A stretch of DNA of 64,000 bases from Trichobilharzia regenti (GCA_944472135.2 OX235265.1:43001459-43065458); one strand, 5' to 3'. Numbered from the stretch's first letter, positions 1 through 11,800 are shown. Made by a program: numbers and translations. The notes: generated by a model from the sequence alone, not told the origin.

Positions 1-319
1 ACTAATAATCTTATGCCACGTTAATTATGTGATACTGAACTCTTGCTTATTACTTGAGCATATTTGATTCAATGCATACATTCCCCTCGTGGGTTATGCT
101 TTGTGTTTTTGAACGGGACATACTCTGAATTACTTTCATGATGGTTCACACTATTCACATTTTGCGTAATTTTATGCAAATTATGCGAATCGCCACTGTA
201 GTTCTCGGTGTGTGTGCATAGCTTGTGTGCAAATCAGCTGATTTTAAAATTCTATTTTTACTTGTTTATTATGGGAAACTTCAAATGAGGTTTTGTAAGT
301 TGCGTTTTGTGAAGAATAA
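1..319. other. unassigned AT-rich sequence, probably intron of the PCGF gene
   Basis: No exon or repeat that I recognise. It lies upstream of the terminal PCGF exon and is therefore probably intronic (inference). Confidence 0.4.
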
Positions 320-344
320 CGATACAACTTGGTTGCTTCAATGT

Positions 345-655
345 CAATAGGTAAAACAGACTTCCATGTTACAGGATTTCATCATGAGCTGACATCAGTT
401 AGAGAACCATTGGAAAACCTGGGAGTATTGGACAGCTGTCTCGTCTTAGTTTGGGACTCTTCATCAGTATGCACCCGCTGGGATTCGGAACCAGGACCTT
501 CTGGTTACAAGGCGAGCTCGTAGACCATTAAGCCACTGGGATTCGATCCAATGGCCCTCCCATGAACTCTAACTTCTGCCAATTCACGACATAGCGCGAC
601 CTCTAGCCAATGTATTCGGCGAGTATTTGTCCTCACACCCGACCTGCTGCACATA
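345..655 (-). repeat. hammerhead-type tRNA-like SINE (family S), single arm
   Basis: Read on the - strand this copy has a tRNA-like head (GGTTCGA-type B box near 480-500), then the hammerhead-like segment ending in GACGAGAC (degenerate GACGAAAC) near 440-475, then the tail that ends in a GATGAAATCC motif. The same unit recurs at least ten times in the window, usually as an inverted dimer. Here only one arm plus the head is present. The short reading frame across it is not a gene. Confidence 0.8.
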
Positions 656-1251
656 ATATAATATAGCTTTAACTTTGTAACAGAATCTGCACTGTTGCAT
701 ATGAAAATTCAGTAATTTAACCTTCATCGCATTGTGTAAGTAATGTGAACTTTTCCACTCCCCCTGTTATTACAACACTTGTTTCTTCTATGAACTTAAC
801 TCAGTGGAGTTGTTTGGCTTATCGGCTCAAGCACTCAGCCTGTGGGTCACATGTTCGAGTCTCGCCTTATCTAATTCAACTGGGTAGTGTCATCAGACCT
901 CACACGATAGGTGTGGTTCTTAGCCTGGTACATGAAAAATCTGCCCTTGTTAAGAGCTTAGACCAGCCGTAAACTTACCTCTTTTTCTGCCGTCTTGATA
1001 AATCCCTTCTTTGATTATATCCAGATTGTGTATTGTAATAAAGACTGTAATACTTAGTTGAGATTATGATGGATTCAATTTTCTGTTGTCACTCATGTGG
1101 AGTAGAATAGTGTTCTTTCCAGTGTAGTGTGTGTATTTGGCAGTAAGGCAGCTTCCTTAGAACTGCATATCTACAATTGACATTCTGTCTACAATTATTC
1201 TTAGTATTTTATTACTATTATTTTCATGCTTTCTGATTTTTGACTTTTCAG
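656..1251. other. intron of the PCGF gene with a possible tRNA-like repeat
   Basis: The interval ends in a pyrimidine-rich acceptor (TGACTTTTCAG, AG at 1250-1251). Around 805-880 there are a TGGCTTATCGG-like A box and a TGTTCGAGTCTC-like B box, suggesting an old tRNA-derived repeat, but no other copy was seen here. The rest is AT-rich and unassigned. Confidence 0.4.
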
Positions 1252-2006
1252 CTCATCCTTCCCTTCATAGTCGTTCACTTAGTCCTGAAAAGCGAGGTGA
1301 TATATCAATTAATACTTATGTGCTTCCAGAAGAAGATCGTCTAAGTATTGAACTTCGATACTGGGATCAAAATGAAGATAACATTGATGATTCTGGTAGT
1401 AAATTTTCCAGCCAGTCTGATTTATCTATTCTCCCTCCTGTTCAACCTACATTTTTACTTTGTCCACCTGAACTTACAGTGGGACATATTGAAAAGCTTA
1501 TTCGAATGAAGTTCAACTTGAAGCCGAGTGAGCATGATGTTTCCGTATTTTTTTCAGCTGATGATCTCTTTAATCCTGATCACACATTATCAGATCTAGC
1601 TTGCCTTTATGCTTGGCGTCGTCAACAACCCTTTAAATTGTATTTTACAATCAAACAAGCTACAAAAAATGAGTCTCCTGTTTTGATTGGACCTCAGTCC
1701 CCGACGAAAGTGGGTAATCTCAGTGAAGAGGGCATGGATAAATCTAATCTGCTTAACCAAAATACTAATTCTTGTTCTCTTAAACAGAAATCTAAAAATC
1801 TACCTGTGAATCCTGTACGCAAAAAACATGTGGACAATCATGATTTTGAGGCAAGCAATCATCCTTCTGAAACCTCTGTCTCCAATTCACAAACCTCGAC
1901 AAAATCATCTTGTAAAATATCACTTCCTACTCAATTTATGAAGTCAATCAGCTTATCATCTCCAATGTTAAATACTCCAAACTCTGTTTGCTCGTCTTTA
2001 GCATAA
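1252..2006 (+). CDS. Polycomb group RING finger protein, terminal coding exon with RAWUL domain
   Basis: This is the 3' coding exon of a PCGF-family protein, a subunit of Polycomb repressive complex 1 that acts in the nucleus on histone H2A ubiquitylation and gene silencing (family knowledge). Seen directly: an acceptor AG at 1250-1251, then an open frame entered with one base borrowed from the previous exon (phase 1), running to TAA at 2004-2006. About 23 residues precede position 1320; from there the sequence shows the ubiquitin-like RAWUL fold: LSIELRYW, then FLLCPPELTVGHIEKLIRMK, then the hallmark SDLACLYAWRR and FKLYFTI. The YAWRR motif fits PCGF proteins better than RING1. The final 110 or so residues are Ser/Asn/Lys-rich and look disordered. 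No in-frame ATG is needed because this is an internal splice entry. The RING exon(s) lie upstream of the window. Which PCGF paralogue it is cannot be decided. Confidence 0.88.
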
Positions 2007-2560
2007 ATTATATATATATTTTTAAACACTATGTAACTAGTCATCTGACTTTTTATCTCATGAGCATTTAGTATTTCACAACACATACAAAGGACTTTCA
2101 GGTTCACGTCTTCAAAACTCATCAAAACTTACTCATGATCTCTGTACTTTAATTTCATTGGTAATACTGGTCAGAAGCTAGAATAATATTCTCAACATGT
2201 GTACATTTGTTTGCTAAGTTTTTTTTTCAGTGACGTTGTTGCTACATATTGTAAATTTGTTTTGTTTTGGTTTCATTTTAATTTTTGTTTAAATCAGAAG
2301 CTACCAACTTTTAAGCTGACTTTGTGTAATTTTTTGCAGTATTCATATTATCGACTGGAAAAATTACATTAAAATTGTTGCCACTGTTTATTTTCAACTA
2401 TTATTTGATGGTGTTTGCAATACTAATGCAGTTTGTTTTAAAAATATTTAATTCATGATTCCATGTTTGTACAATGCGCAACGATCCAGTATTTCCTGCT
2501 TTATGACTTTGAGGGAGATCATTAAGAGTGGAAGATATTAAAGTGTTAGCTGTCTCCGAC
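2007..2560 (+). other. probable 3' UTR and AT-rich flank of the PCGF gene
   Basis: T-rich sequence directly after the stop codon with no ORF or recognised repeat. A 3' UTR is expected here, but I could not choose a polyadenylation signal with confidence. Confidence 0.4.
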
Positions 2561-2564
2561 CACA

Positions 2565-2915
2565 GGTGTTTTGCGTTCTGTTTCCCTTGTTAAATGGTAT
2601 AATACTGTGAGTAACATCAAGGTTAGGCATCAAGTGCTACCTAAGAAGAGAGTAGGTGAAACGATGAAGTTATGAAGCTGCATCGATCAACATGGCCAGG
2701 ATACGTGTAACTCATGCCTAGCCACTGATTTTCTTAATGAGCAATGCTAGTTGAATTAAAACCTGAAATCAGTCCATGAATTCTTTGATAGTTGGTTTCA
2801 GTTAGCTACATGGGGAGGTGTGGACTACGTGGTTGGGGTCCTCAAGAAACTACGAACTAGTGGTTGGAGAATACTGGTTGTGATATATTTCTGAAAATCG
2901 TTGTCAGATACATTC
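2565..2915 (+). repeat. old relic of RTE family A (3' coding end)
   Basis: The sequence aligns by eye with the C-terminal coding end of the RTE copies at 32-36 kb. It keeps the stretch corresponding to the KWHNKVSN and RRRVLGK region, then a GGTTGGGGTCCTC block matching the LPGWGPRD region. It is heavily decayed with several frame breaks and is not a gene. Confidence 0.6.
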
Positions 2916-2948
2916 ATTATCTGTAATTTTCCACATCCATAGTCAGTG

Positions 2949-3175
2949 ACACAGCGGTGGGATGGTCGTTAATCACGCCTCATGTGGTCCGAGGTTTGAT
3001 ATCCGGCTGGCGCATTGTCTTACCTTGCTAAGCCAGTAGTGAAATTGGTAAAGAGGAAAGGTTGGGCATGGGGCTAGCAACCCCATCCCGTGAAAAAAAA
3101 GCACCGCTGCCACTGAAATTTCAAGTCTAGTTTGAAGTCCTATGTTCTTCTGCGAACGTGAAGGAATAAAAAAAT
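2949..3175 (+). repeat. tRNA-like SINE, family C
   Basis: It starts with CACAGCGGTGGGATGGTCG (A-box-like) and GTCCGAGGTTTGATATCC (B-box-like), passes through a body containing GGGGCTAGCAACCCCATCCC, and ends near GCGAACGTGAAGGAAT followed by an A-rich tail. Copies on the - strand lie at 35887-36112 and 56531-56757. Confidence 0.75.
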
Positions 3176-3943
3176 AAACCCGGATGGTTTTCCCTTTTAC
3201 TATTCCCCCCCCCCACATGTTAACTCATTATAATTCTTTTGGTTCTCTTTTTTCTCTACTTTTGTGTCAACTTAAACTGGTGCACTTCTGTGTTGAAACT
3301 CAGTCATTCAGACAATCGGAATGAATTTTTGGACGTAAATTATTTACATTTCATCCATAATGGCTTCACCTAAAATAATCGTTGATTAGATAATAAGAAT
3401 AATCACATTATTATTATTACTTTTAGGTAATTTCTGTTAGACTGAGAACTGTAAATGGAGATTTATTTGTATCTAGGGCAAGTGTTCTTTCGATTTTTAT
3501 TGTGTAAGAAAGGTAGGTTTGGTAACTATGAGGTTGAAAGCATCTACCACCATACTATAAGTAGTTTTCGATGTCGAAACATTCTTCAGGGAAAGTAGTG
3601 CTGCTGGTGTAAACGCGGGTGTATTGGCCGTAAGATGTTTCTTTGGACGATCAGCAAGTCAGCTATAATGCCTTTTCGTTCTGGGGAGTAGAGATTAGTC
3701 AAAGTCATCCCTAGAAATTCTACATCCCGAATGACCATATGGCAGTTTATGTTAAAAGCAACTGGTATATCTTAAGATTAATAACTTCGTGATTAGCCTT
3801 GTGACATCGGAATTACATCAGTAAACTTTTATAAACTGTCTTGTTGAATGCAATATACGACAGGGATCAAGTAAAGAGAATTTAAATTCGACTCCATGTA
3901 TACTGCTTTCTACACATGACAGCTCTAAGCACATGTAATATAC
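3176..3943. other. unassigned intergenic sequence
   Basis: It contains a C-rich run near 3205 and AT-rich sequence. No exon or repeat family seen elsewhere in the window was recognised. Confidence 0.4.
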
Positions 3944-4535
3944 CCCGGCCGACAACTGCTACCTTGCCGTGGTGGTCGGGCTTGAATACCGCAATGACCA
4001 AACAAGCTAAACTCACTGGGACTCATGTCCCTACAGGTCCTACCATTTCAGGAAGGTTTTCTGGATAGCGGTTAGACTAAAAGCAGTTACCATGGAATAC
4101 ATGGGCACCAGAATCCAAAGGAATCAAATGGGGAATGAACCCATATGGGTCACCGGAAACCATGGGAATCAGCTCCTGACGCTGCTCCGCTGCCTTGCAG
4201 ATTAGATTCCAAGTCAAAGATTGGGGGGTGGTCCCTTAAGAAAACCACCTGCTTCGGTCTGGGTGCCCGGGCAGTATCTCAGCCCTCACACAATGAATGA
4301 ATGAATTAAAGCAACGAACTCTCATTGAAACTCAACGCGCGCTATTAACAATGATTTCAAGCAATATTGATCCCCAAGGAACTTATTTCCTTCCTACCTT
4401 ACTTTTATTTTTATACATAGTTTCCTGTATTTACCTTTGCTAAACTTGACTTCTTAACCTTCGACAGCCTTTCGCCTTTGTCGAGATTCCCAGCCTATCT
4501 GTGTCGTTTCGAGATGTTAGTGAGTAGTCCTCTAA

Positions 4536-6500
4536 ATGGTTGTCCCCAATGTGACATCTAACACAGATATCCTGAAACCGCGTGCTGCGTTCAAGCTGGC
4601 CACCTACAATGTTCGGACGCTGATGCAAATCGGACAACAGGCAGGGTTGGCAAGAACTTTGGAAAGCCTCGCTATCGATGTCTGCTGCATTTCGGAGACC
4701 CGCATTCAAGATCCCAGTGAAGTGCTTCGACTATCCTCTCCATCTGGAAGTTCTAGTAGTATGTACCACCTGCGCTTATCCGGGGACCCTGTGGCGTCGG
4801 CATCCGGCGTAGCTGGTGTCGGTGTCGCACTGAGCGCTAGAGCCGAAGCTGCACTGCTCGACTGGATTCCCATTAACAGTCGTTTATGTGCTGTGAGGAG
4901 TAGTAGGCCAGATAGGCGGTGTCTATTTGTTGTCTCTGCCTATGCACCGACGGATTGCAGCCCGGATGCAATGAAGGATGAGTTTTACTACCAACTGAGC
5001 GATCTCTTGAAACAGGCGGGTCGGAGGGATATCGTAGTGCTGGCTGGGGACTTGAATGCACAGGTCGGGCGTCTAAGCTCAGAGGAGAATCGTCTAGGTG
5101 GTCAGTGGGGACTACATGGTCGCAGGTCAGATAATGGGGACCGTCTTCTGCAGCTTTGCGCGGATCACAACCTATTTCTAGCTAGCACCAACTTCCGGCA
5201 CAGCCATCGCCGTAGCGCTACCTGGCGTCCTCCCTCTGCGAAGCAAGCTTGGACTCAGATTGATCATATCGCGGTCAGTTTCCGGTGGCGAGGATGCATA
5301 CAAGACTGTCGCTCCTTCTGGAGCACATGCCTGGACTCCGATCATGCGTTAGTGTGTGCCAAGTTCGTCTTGCGATTTGGTGGGGTTCGTAAAAGCCGTC
5401 GTCTAAGCGTTGATGTGAGCAAACTAGTAGCACCTGCTACTTCTTTGAAATATCAGAATGAGTTAAAAACAATGCTTGCCAGCAACCCCCCAAGTAGTAT
5501 AGATGAACATTGGCTTCATGTGCAAGGTGCCATGCAAAAGGCGAGTGTAGCCGCTTGCGGCTTGAAAGAATGCTCCGCTAACAACCACTGGGTTTCTGCG
5601 AGTTCCTTGCAACTCATGGATGAACGCCGGTCCATTCCGGCTGGCAGCGAATACAACAATCAGCGAAAGGCGCTCACGCGCAAGATTAGACAGTGTTTAC
5701 GTAAGGACCGCGAAGCCTGGTGGTCAGAACGTGCGTGTGAGATGGAGTCAGCTGCTGCATCTGGCAACAGTCGGAAGCTGTTCCAACTCATACGAGCCAC
5801 CGGCAGCAAGAAACAAGGTGTCAGCGAGACGGTCTGTGAGGCAGATGGCACTCCAATTACCAGCCTGAAAAGACGCCTGGAACGCTGGGCAGAGCACTTC
5901 GGGAAGCAGTTCAGCTGGCCACCAGCTTCAGTGTCTACTATCATTAGCCCTTGGTCGGTTAGTACCGACCCACCCACCGAAGCGGAGGTCCGTAAGGAAC
6001 TCCAAGTTCTGAAACGCCATAAGGCGCCCGGCCCAGACAAATTACCCCCGGCTCTTTTTAAAGATGGTGGCGAGACTCTCACAATGGCTCTAACTGGGTT
6101 GTTCAGGAAGGTGTGGGAGACAGAGAGTGTACCATCAATGTGGAACGAAGCCATTATCGTCCCCATCTTTAAAAAGGGTCGACGTAATTCGTGTGACAAT
6201 CATAGGGGTATCAGTCTGTTACCAGTCGCGTCTAAAATATTGGCTGCTGTCTTGCTTCGCAGACTGTGCAAAATACGTGAAGGATTGATTCGCGAAGAGC
6301 AGGCTGGGTTTCGTTCAGGTCGTGGATGCATTGATCATGTGTTCACCCTTCGTCAGTTGTTGGAACACCGCCACACGTATTGCAGGCCAACGATCGTTGT
6401 GTTTCTTGATATTAGGGCTGCCTTCGATTCGTTGGACAGAACTGTGCTCTGGAACTGTCTGTTAGAGAGAGGTGTACCTGAGAAATTTGTTAACATCTGA
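4536..6500 (+). pseudogene. RTE endonuclease plus 5' half of reverse transcriptase, copy 1, frameshifted
   Basis: The frame starts at an ATG at 4536, after a leader shared with copy 2, and gives 654 residues. The first 240 or so residues form the endonuclease-exonuclease-phosphatase domain that nicks target DNA: ATYNVRTL, ISETRIQD, VSAYAPTD, LAGDLNAQVG, QIDHIAVS and DSDHALV are all present. From about residue 490 come the reverse transcriptase fingers and palm: KAPGPDKLP, IVPIFKKG, NHRGISLL, QAGFRSGRGCIDH, and motif A in FLDIRAAFDSLD. It stops prematurely at 6498-6500. The downstream frame continues from KALYRNT at 6500, which indicates loss of a single base in an expected ATCCTG. Motifs B and C fall in the next ORF, so this copy cannot make the full enzyme without frameshifting. 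Confidence 0.93.
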
Positions 6501-7369
6501 AAGCCCTATACAGAAACACCTCAGGTAGAGTGAGGGCATACAACCAACTATCACCACTGTTCCCAACCAACAGTGGGGTTAGACAGGGTTGCCCAATCTC
6601 TCCATTTCTCTTTAACTTTGCCATCGATGACATTCTGGAGTCAGCTCTGAAGGATGTGCGTGAAGGTGGTGTAGATCTGCTACCTGGAGATAGACTTTTC
6701 GACCTCGAGTATGCAGACGATATCGTCTTACTGTGCGATAGCATGCAGGCTGCCCAAATCGCACTTAATCAGTTGGCGATCAGTGTCTGTAAGTATGGTA
6801 TGTGCTTTGCGCCGTCTAAGTGCAAAGTACTGTTACAAGATTGGCAGGAGCCTGTACCTGCACTCACTCTTGCGGGTGAACCGCTTGAAGTTGTTGATAA
6901 GTTTGTGTACCTGGGTAGTTGTGTGAGTGCTGGCGGAGGGGTGACGGATGAGATTTCCAACCGTATAATGAAGGCTAGGGTGGCATACATCAACTTGAGC
7001 CACCTCTGGCGCCGTCGCGACGTTAGCCTGGCTGTCAAAGGTCGGGTATACAATGCTTCGGTGCGGGCTGCGCTGCTCTACGCCTGTGAAACCTGGCCTC
7101 TCCGAGCTGAGGATGTGCGGCGACTCTGCGTGTTCGATCACCGCTGTCTCCGCAGGATTGCTTGCGTTCGATGGCATCATCGCGTGAGTAATTCTGAGGT
7201 TCGGCGGCGTGTGTTTGAACACAGTGGAGATCACCATTCATTGAATGTCGTCATCTGGAAACACCGGCTCCGGTGGCTTGGACATGTGCTGCGAATGTCA
7301 CCCCAGAGGCTTCCGTACAGGTCTCTGTTTGCTAGGGGTGGAAAAGGCGGAGAGGTGGTCAGTCCATGA
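6501..7369 (+). pseudogene. RTE reverse transcriptase 3' half, copy 1
   Basis: This continues the protein of the preceding frame after the frameshift; in-frame sequence reads from about 6500 even though no ATG starts it. It holds motif B (GVRQGCPISPFLFNF), the catalytic YADD box of motif C in LEYADDIVLL, and the thumb and C-terminal region with WRRRDVSL, LLYACETWPL and HRLRWLGHVLRM. After SLFA the frame is lost: copy 2 has about a dozen extra bases here (encoding SPGTGWKRR), so copy 1 carries a second, private deletion near 7333-7340. A relic, not a host gene. Confidence 0.92.
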
Positions 7370-7557
7370 CGTGGCGTCGTGGGATGAAGGATTTTTGTGC
7401 TAGATTAGCATCGGTTGGTGTGTCACGACTCCCTGGTTGGGGTCCGAGAGATAGCTCGAATCGATGGCTCGAAACGTTATCTGATATGGCCAAGAATCGT
7501 AATCAGTGGCGAACGTGTTGCGATTTCCTTCTTTCTTCCCTTCCTGATGATAGTTAA
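7366..7557 (+). pseudogene. C-terminal remnant of RTE copy 1 polyprotein
   Basis: Sixty-three residues matching the C terminus of copy 2 (MTWRRGMKDF, LPGWGPRDSS, MAKNRNQW), separated from the rest of the reverse transcriptase by the private deletion. Ends at a TAG at 7555-7557. Confidence 0.85.
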
Positions 7558-7600
7558 CGAATACTGTTTGAACGTGTTAAGCATGATTGTTTTCCTTCCA

Positions 7601-7955
7601 CATGCTTGACTTAAGAATAATAAAACAGCCATATACAAGGAAACTAAGGATAGAATAAATGAGGGAGGTCATCCAGAAAGCAAGTAAGCACACTCGTCAG
7701 GATTATATATTACTTTACGTTACTTTCCAGAAGAGCAAGGAAGAAGTAAATTGAGGCACGACCACCATTGATTACGATTCTCGGTCATATCTGAAGACAT
7801 CTCTGGCCACCGATTCTAATTTCCTCTCGGCTCCACTCAAGGGGTCATAAAGCTAAACTAACACAGATATCCCTATTGAAACGACTCAGTGGTTGAAGAC
7901 TAAGCTACATCTCCACTTATCAGCCTACAAAGATACGCTGATGTTAAAATCAGAG
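7601..7955. repeat. flank of RTE copy 1 with a small antisense RTE relic
   Basis: Bases 7760-7850 resemble the antisense of the RTE C-terminal coding end (GATTACGATTCTCGGTCATAT corresponds to the MAKNRNQ region). The remainder is unassigned. Confidence 0.45.
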
Positions 7956-7959
7956 GCAG

Positions 7960-8520
7960 GGAGGACTGAGAGGAAAGTGTCTACTAGATTTTCTCAGCGT
8001 ATCCCTAGAAGCCTCTGTTAGAAGAAAAATTGCCAGACACCTGGTTTAGCACGGGACATGCGGTAAAAATTGGTAAAACTTTCACAATAATCAATGCACA
8101 AAGAAAACCACAGCTTCTTCGTTTCGTAGAAGCCACTGCCATCCAACGACTTCAAACCAACTTCTGTATACAGAAAGATAGCGTGACTAATCTCTCACTA
8201 CCTTGGTAACTGTGATTATTTTATTCGTGTGATTTTGTTCTGTTACGTAACATTCCACTTAATTTTGACTTTGATTTTCACTCAGTGAGTTGGACTCACT
8301 GAAGTAAACTGTTTCTAAACTTACTTATTTGTTTACCTACGTACGTCATAATTCTACTTATCACTCTCACTCTCTTGAACTTTCCCTCGTACTGTGTATA
8401 CATTTACTCTCTTGTTCGATCTGGTATTGTGTCTATAGTCAATTCTTCTTTCTGAACAAAATGTGAGCTCTACTCGCTTGTCTAATTACTAAATAAATAG
8501 TTATGCTTTTAACACTAAAT
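7960..8520 (+). repeat. Penelope-like element tail (C-terminal coding end plus 3' UTR)
   Basis: An open stretch around 8060-8208 reads AVKIGKTFTIINAQRKPQL, then LLRFVEATAIQRLQTNFC and IQKDSVTNLSLPW before TAA. This is the end typical of the Penelope endonuclease region (conserved EAIAIQ..KPNLNVQKE-like pattern). The following 300 bases, with GTGAGTTGGACTCACTGAAG, are shared with 22009-22520. It is a 5'-truncated relic. Confidence 0.65.
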
Positions 8521-8860
8521 AATTGTCTACTTACATCATCTTTGAAATTATGATGCTTATGCTTTCTATCTATAACTTGAAGTTATTGTGAAACAAATGT
8601 TTCCAATTGTTAAAAGTATTTTCAGAAACTTTGTAACTTGTAATTAATTTTGTTTAGGATGCATGCAGGTGAAGAAAACCCACGGAATAAAACGATCCCG
8701 CACTAACCCGCAAAGTGTCTATTCTTTCTTTATTCAAGAAATATACCCTCATAATAAGTAAACACAGTTGAAACTTACTTTTAACATCATAAATCACATG
8801 TCCTTCGAAGGAATAAGTTTGAAAAATACTCCTGAAGTTTTCTTAAAGTTGTAGTTTGCT
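8521..8860. other. unassigned intergenic sequence
   Basis: No recognisable exon or repeat. Confidence 0.4.
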
Positions 8861-8863
8861 ATA

Positions 8864-10255
8864 TTATTATTCTCTTGGGTTCCTAGTAGACATAACACTT
8901 CAGAAAGATATTTCTATTTCATCCTGTTCTTTGAAGTCCTTTTAAGCTGTCTCCACGATTGCCCATAAGCTTTGACTTCCTTCTTTCACGGTGTTCTCCA
9001 CGTAACCCTCGGATGCTCAACTCGTCGTTTCGCATTCGGGTTCCACTCAAGAGCATGGAGTGCGGTGTTACTCAACGGTCTCCTCAGCGTGTGTCTACTC
9101 CATCTCCAATTTTCTTTGCATATTTGTTCGGTGATAGCTTTTCGGTTGGTTCGTTACTAGGCTCCTTTCTGACAGGCTCTCTGATCATCAGTATGGAGCA
9201 AAGACTGCTGTTAATTTAAGTCTGAAGCCTGTTAGAAATGTTTTTTGTGACGCACCAAGTCTCCGGACCATATAGAAGCGCTTACTTGTCATTGATGTTG
9301 AAAATATTAATCTTTCCCTTTATGCTCAGTGCTGCATATTTTTACACTGATATCAGAGTAAAACTGGTCTGTCTTGCTTTTCCGACCCCAAGCGACTTGA
9401 CATCCTCATCAATGCAGTTGAAATGATACCTTTAATTTAAATGAAAGGGGTGATTTTCCTTAGATTTCATCCGTTGTGATAGTGATTGGTTTTTTTAAGA
9501 TAAGATAAGATAAGCTTTATTCCAAATCAGTACTTGTGATACAGAATGGAATTCTCAGCATTTTACTACAATATTGCATCCAGTTAGTACATTAACAATA
9601 AATATAGTTCTACATAGATTAAGGTTATCTCAGTCAGTTTTGACAACAACATATTGCCATGTCGGTAGCAAAGCCAAAATTAAACAGAAAGCTTGAAGGT
9701 ACTAGAAAAGTAGATACTACTAGCATATTTACTGGCGTAAGCGATAGCAAAATGGTCGAGGTATACAAAGGGTGAAAGAACGAACAAGAATATTTTAAGT
9801 AGAGTTTGCAAGGAAAAGAGAAACATAACAAAAAAAATGGTAGAGAGAAAACGTTGTACCTGTAAATGATGTGACTTGGAAAGACGAGATCCATTTGTTC
9901 TACTGACTGTTTAATAAGTTAAAGGTTTCACGCCTAATGCTTTCTTTATCACACAGAACACGAGCTAGGTAGGGTATGGATGAGTTTTTGTACTTGCTAG
10001 TGTGGGCAAGTTGGTTGGTTATCCTCATCACCTCTGTCTCCCCTATGTTCACGTGAAGTTCTGTCTTTGATGCTGGCAAGCATATTCTGCAAATTGGTTG
10101 GTTTTCACCTGTAGATCTTCCAGTTTGTGTGACATTGGACATAAATCCTCGACGGAGTCCAGATCTTCTAGTGTCTTTTTTCGGTCCTATGTATGCATGT
10201 CTTCTTGCACCCCACAGTCTGTTGCATGGTATAGTCTATCGCAGTCATGAGTATC
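8864..10255 (-). mobile_element. non-LTR element family B, broken copy
   Basis: Read on the - strand, 9440-8864 matches the 3' coding end of family B (block corresponding to [14 protein letters not shown] and the final CCTATGTT-type end followed by AATA repeats). Bases 10255-9900 match an upstream part (corresponding to the SHKLEDMQVK and VNIEKTEVMKI region). The two parts are separated by about 400 bases at 9490-9895 that include a (GATAA)n run. The coding sequence is full of stops. Confidence 0.7.
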
Positions 10256-10396
10256 ATCAGTGATAGTAGGTGGCCTTGTTTTACAAGTGATAAATAAAGA
10301 ATCGGAGCACACCATAGAGTCGAAGCACTTTCTAGGTTTTAAAAGGCTTAAATCTCCCATCTTTGGTAGTTTGACAGAGTACCAAGCTGCGGCTTA

Positions 10397-10398
<2 letters not shown>
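10256..10398. other. unassigned spacer
   Basis: Short sequence between two family B pieces; nothing recognised. Confidence 0.3.

Positions 10399-10448
<50 letters not shown>
10399..10448. repeat. (TA)n microsatellite
   Basis: About 25 uninterrupted TA units. ORFs through it encode only alternating Ile-Tyr and are artefacts. Confidence 0.97.
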
Positions 10449-10450
<2 letters not shown>

Positions 10451-10469
10451 CGACAAGTAAAATACTGTC

Positions 10470-11800
10470 GCATTATCCTGGCGAAAATAAAAGAAGCACT
10501 GGATGCAGAACTCCGCCACCTCACCGGGACAAGCTGGATTCAAGAAAGCAAATCTTGTGCTGATCAAACTGCCGCTCTTCATATCGTCATCACAGGAGAA
10601 AGCATAGAATGGCAGTCAAATTCCCCCCCCCTATCTCAACTATATCGACTTCGAAAAGGCTTTCGACAGACAGCGTTAACTGAGAAGTAATTTGGAAACT
10701 GCTTCAACACCATGGCGTGCGATGCCCAAATCTTCATTAACTTCATCCAACAGCTGGATATATGACAATGCCACGTGTCGGGTTATCCACAATGGAAAGC
10801 TCAGCAAGGCATTTGAAGTGAATACAGGACTCAGACAAGTCTTGCTGTCTAATATCACTGATGATATTCTTAACTGTGGTGCACTGAAGTATGCATCAGA
10901 CAGTGCATGGGAGCTACAATACAGGAATACGCTGGACCGATAAGAAGGCTTTAGAAGATCTGGATTTCGCGGGTGGATGACTTATGTTTAATGTCATACA
11001 AACTCGAAGACTTGAAGGTGAAAGCCAATGATCTACCTTAAATGGCAGGCAGCGAAGACAAGACTCCAGGTGAATATAAAGAAGACGGAGGCTATGAAGA
11101 TAACCAACAAACCGCAACAACAACCACCACCGATCACTACCAACGGAAGCAGCTTGACAGAGGTTACTTCCTCCGCTTATCCGGCTAGGAGGCATCGTTT
11201 CAACCACAAGAATCTCGTACGGATGAAGACGTCAGGATCAGAAAGGCAACATACGCCTTCATCAACCTGGAACCAGTTTGGAAATCTTCTGCATTCCGTA
11301 GCATAAAGAATAAGATTCGGATTTTCAACACAAATGTGAAGTCAGTCAACTGCACTGAGTGTCACAAAAAGGATCTCCAACAGGCCAATACAGACTTTTA
11401 CCAACAGCTGCCTTCACTATCTCCATACTGAAGATCAAATGGTCAGTTGGCCAGCCAGGAAGAATTAGGAACAACCAGCTTTGTCTGGGAACAAACCAAC
11501 GAAGAGCCGATTGCTCAACAGATATGTAGGAGAAAATGGAGGTGGATTGGGCATACACTGAGGAGACCATCGAATGACATTCACGCACAATTCAGACCAT
11601 CGCTGGAGTGGAATCCGAATGGGAAACGACGAGTGAGTCGTCAGTGCTAGGGTGACATAGAGAAGATAGTGTGGCGAGGAGGAGGTGAGGGATTATGGGC
11701 AATCATGGACCCAAGTGAAGAGGACAATAAAAAATGGAACAAAGTACAGATGTGTTGATGAAGCCCTATGTTCCACTCCGAACCCAAGGGAATAATAAAT
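10470..11800 (+). mobile_element. non-LTR element family B, degenerate RT copy
   Basis: It begins in the reverse transcriptase at the segment corresponding to ALDAELRHLTGTSWIQESKS and ends at CCCTATGTTCCACTCCGAACCC followed by AATAATA repeats, the typical family B tail. Motif remnants include YIDFEKAFD (motif A) and a decayed LDFADD box. Frame breaks and stops occur throughout. The same 3' end is found at 16258, 39868 and 59915. Confidence 0.8.

Larger units (their letters stand above)
3944..7600 (+). mobile_element. RTE-type non-LTR retrotransposon, family A copy 1
   Basis: A near full-length element. The 5' end (CCCGGCCGACAACTGC) matches the 5' end of copy 2 at 21315 read on the - strand. 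A roughly 590-base leader is followed by an apurinic-like endonuclease and reverse transcriptase reading frame with a one-base frameshift near 6497. Homology with the copy 2 3' UTR stops after about 7600, so the 3' end is altered or truncated, and I found no convincing target-site duplication. It lies between the PCGF and MGAT2 genes. By motif order it belongs to the RTE/BovB clade (SR2-like elements of schistosomes). Confidence 0.92.

Noticed and set aside
5660..6199. A 179-codon antisense frame in RTE copy 1, repeated in copy 2 at 19061-19600
   Set aside because: Antisense shadow of the RT coding sequence; its presence in both copies only reflects their near identity.
6490..6530. Programmed ribosomal frameshifting in the RTE
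   Set aside because: No clear slippery heptamer or downstream structure at the break, and copy 3 has a continuous frame; a shared inherited deletion is simpler.
7620..7700. A target-site duplication for RTE copy 1
   Set aside because: Only a 5-base ACATG match was found, which is not convincing, and the 3' end is altered.
10260..10582. ORFs across the (TA)n run
   Set aside because: Translations are Ile-Tyr repeats of the microsatellite.
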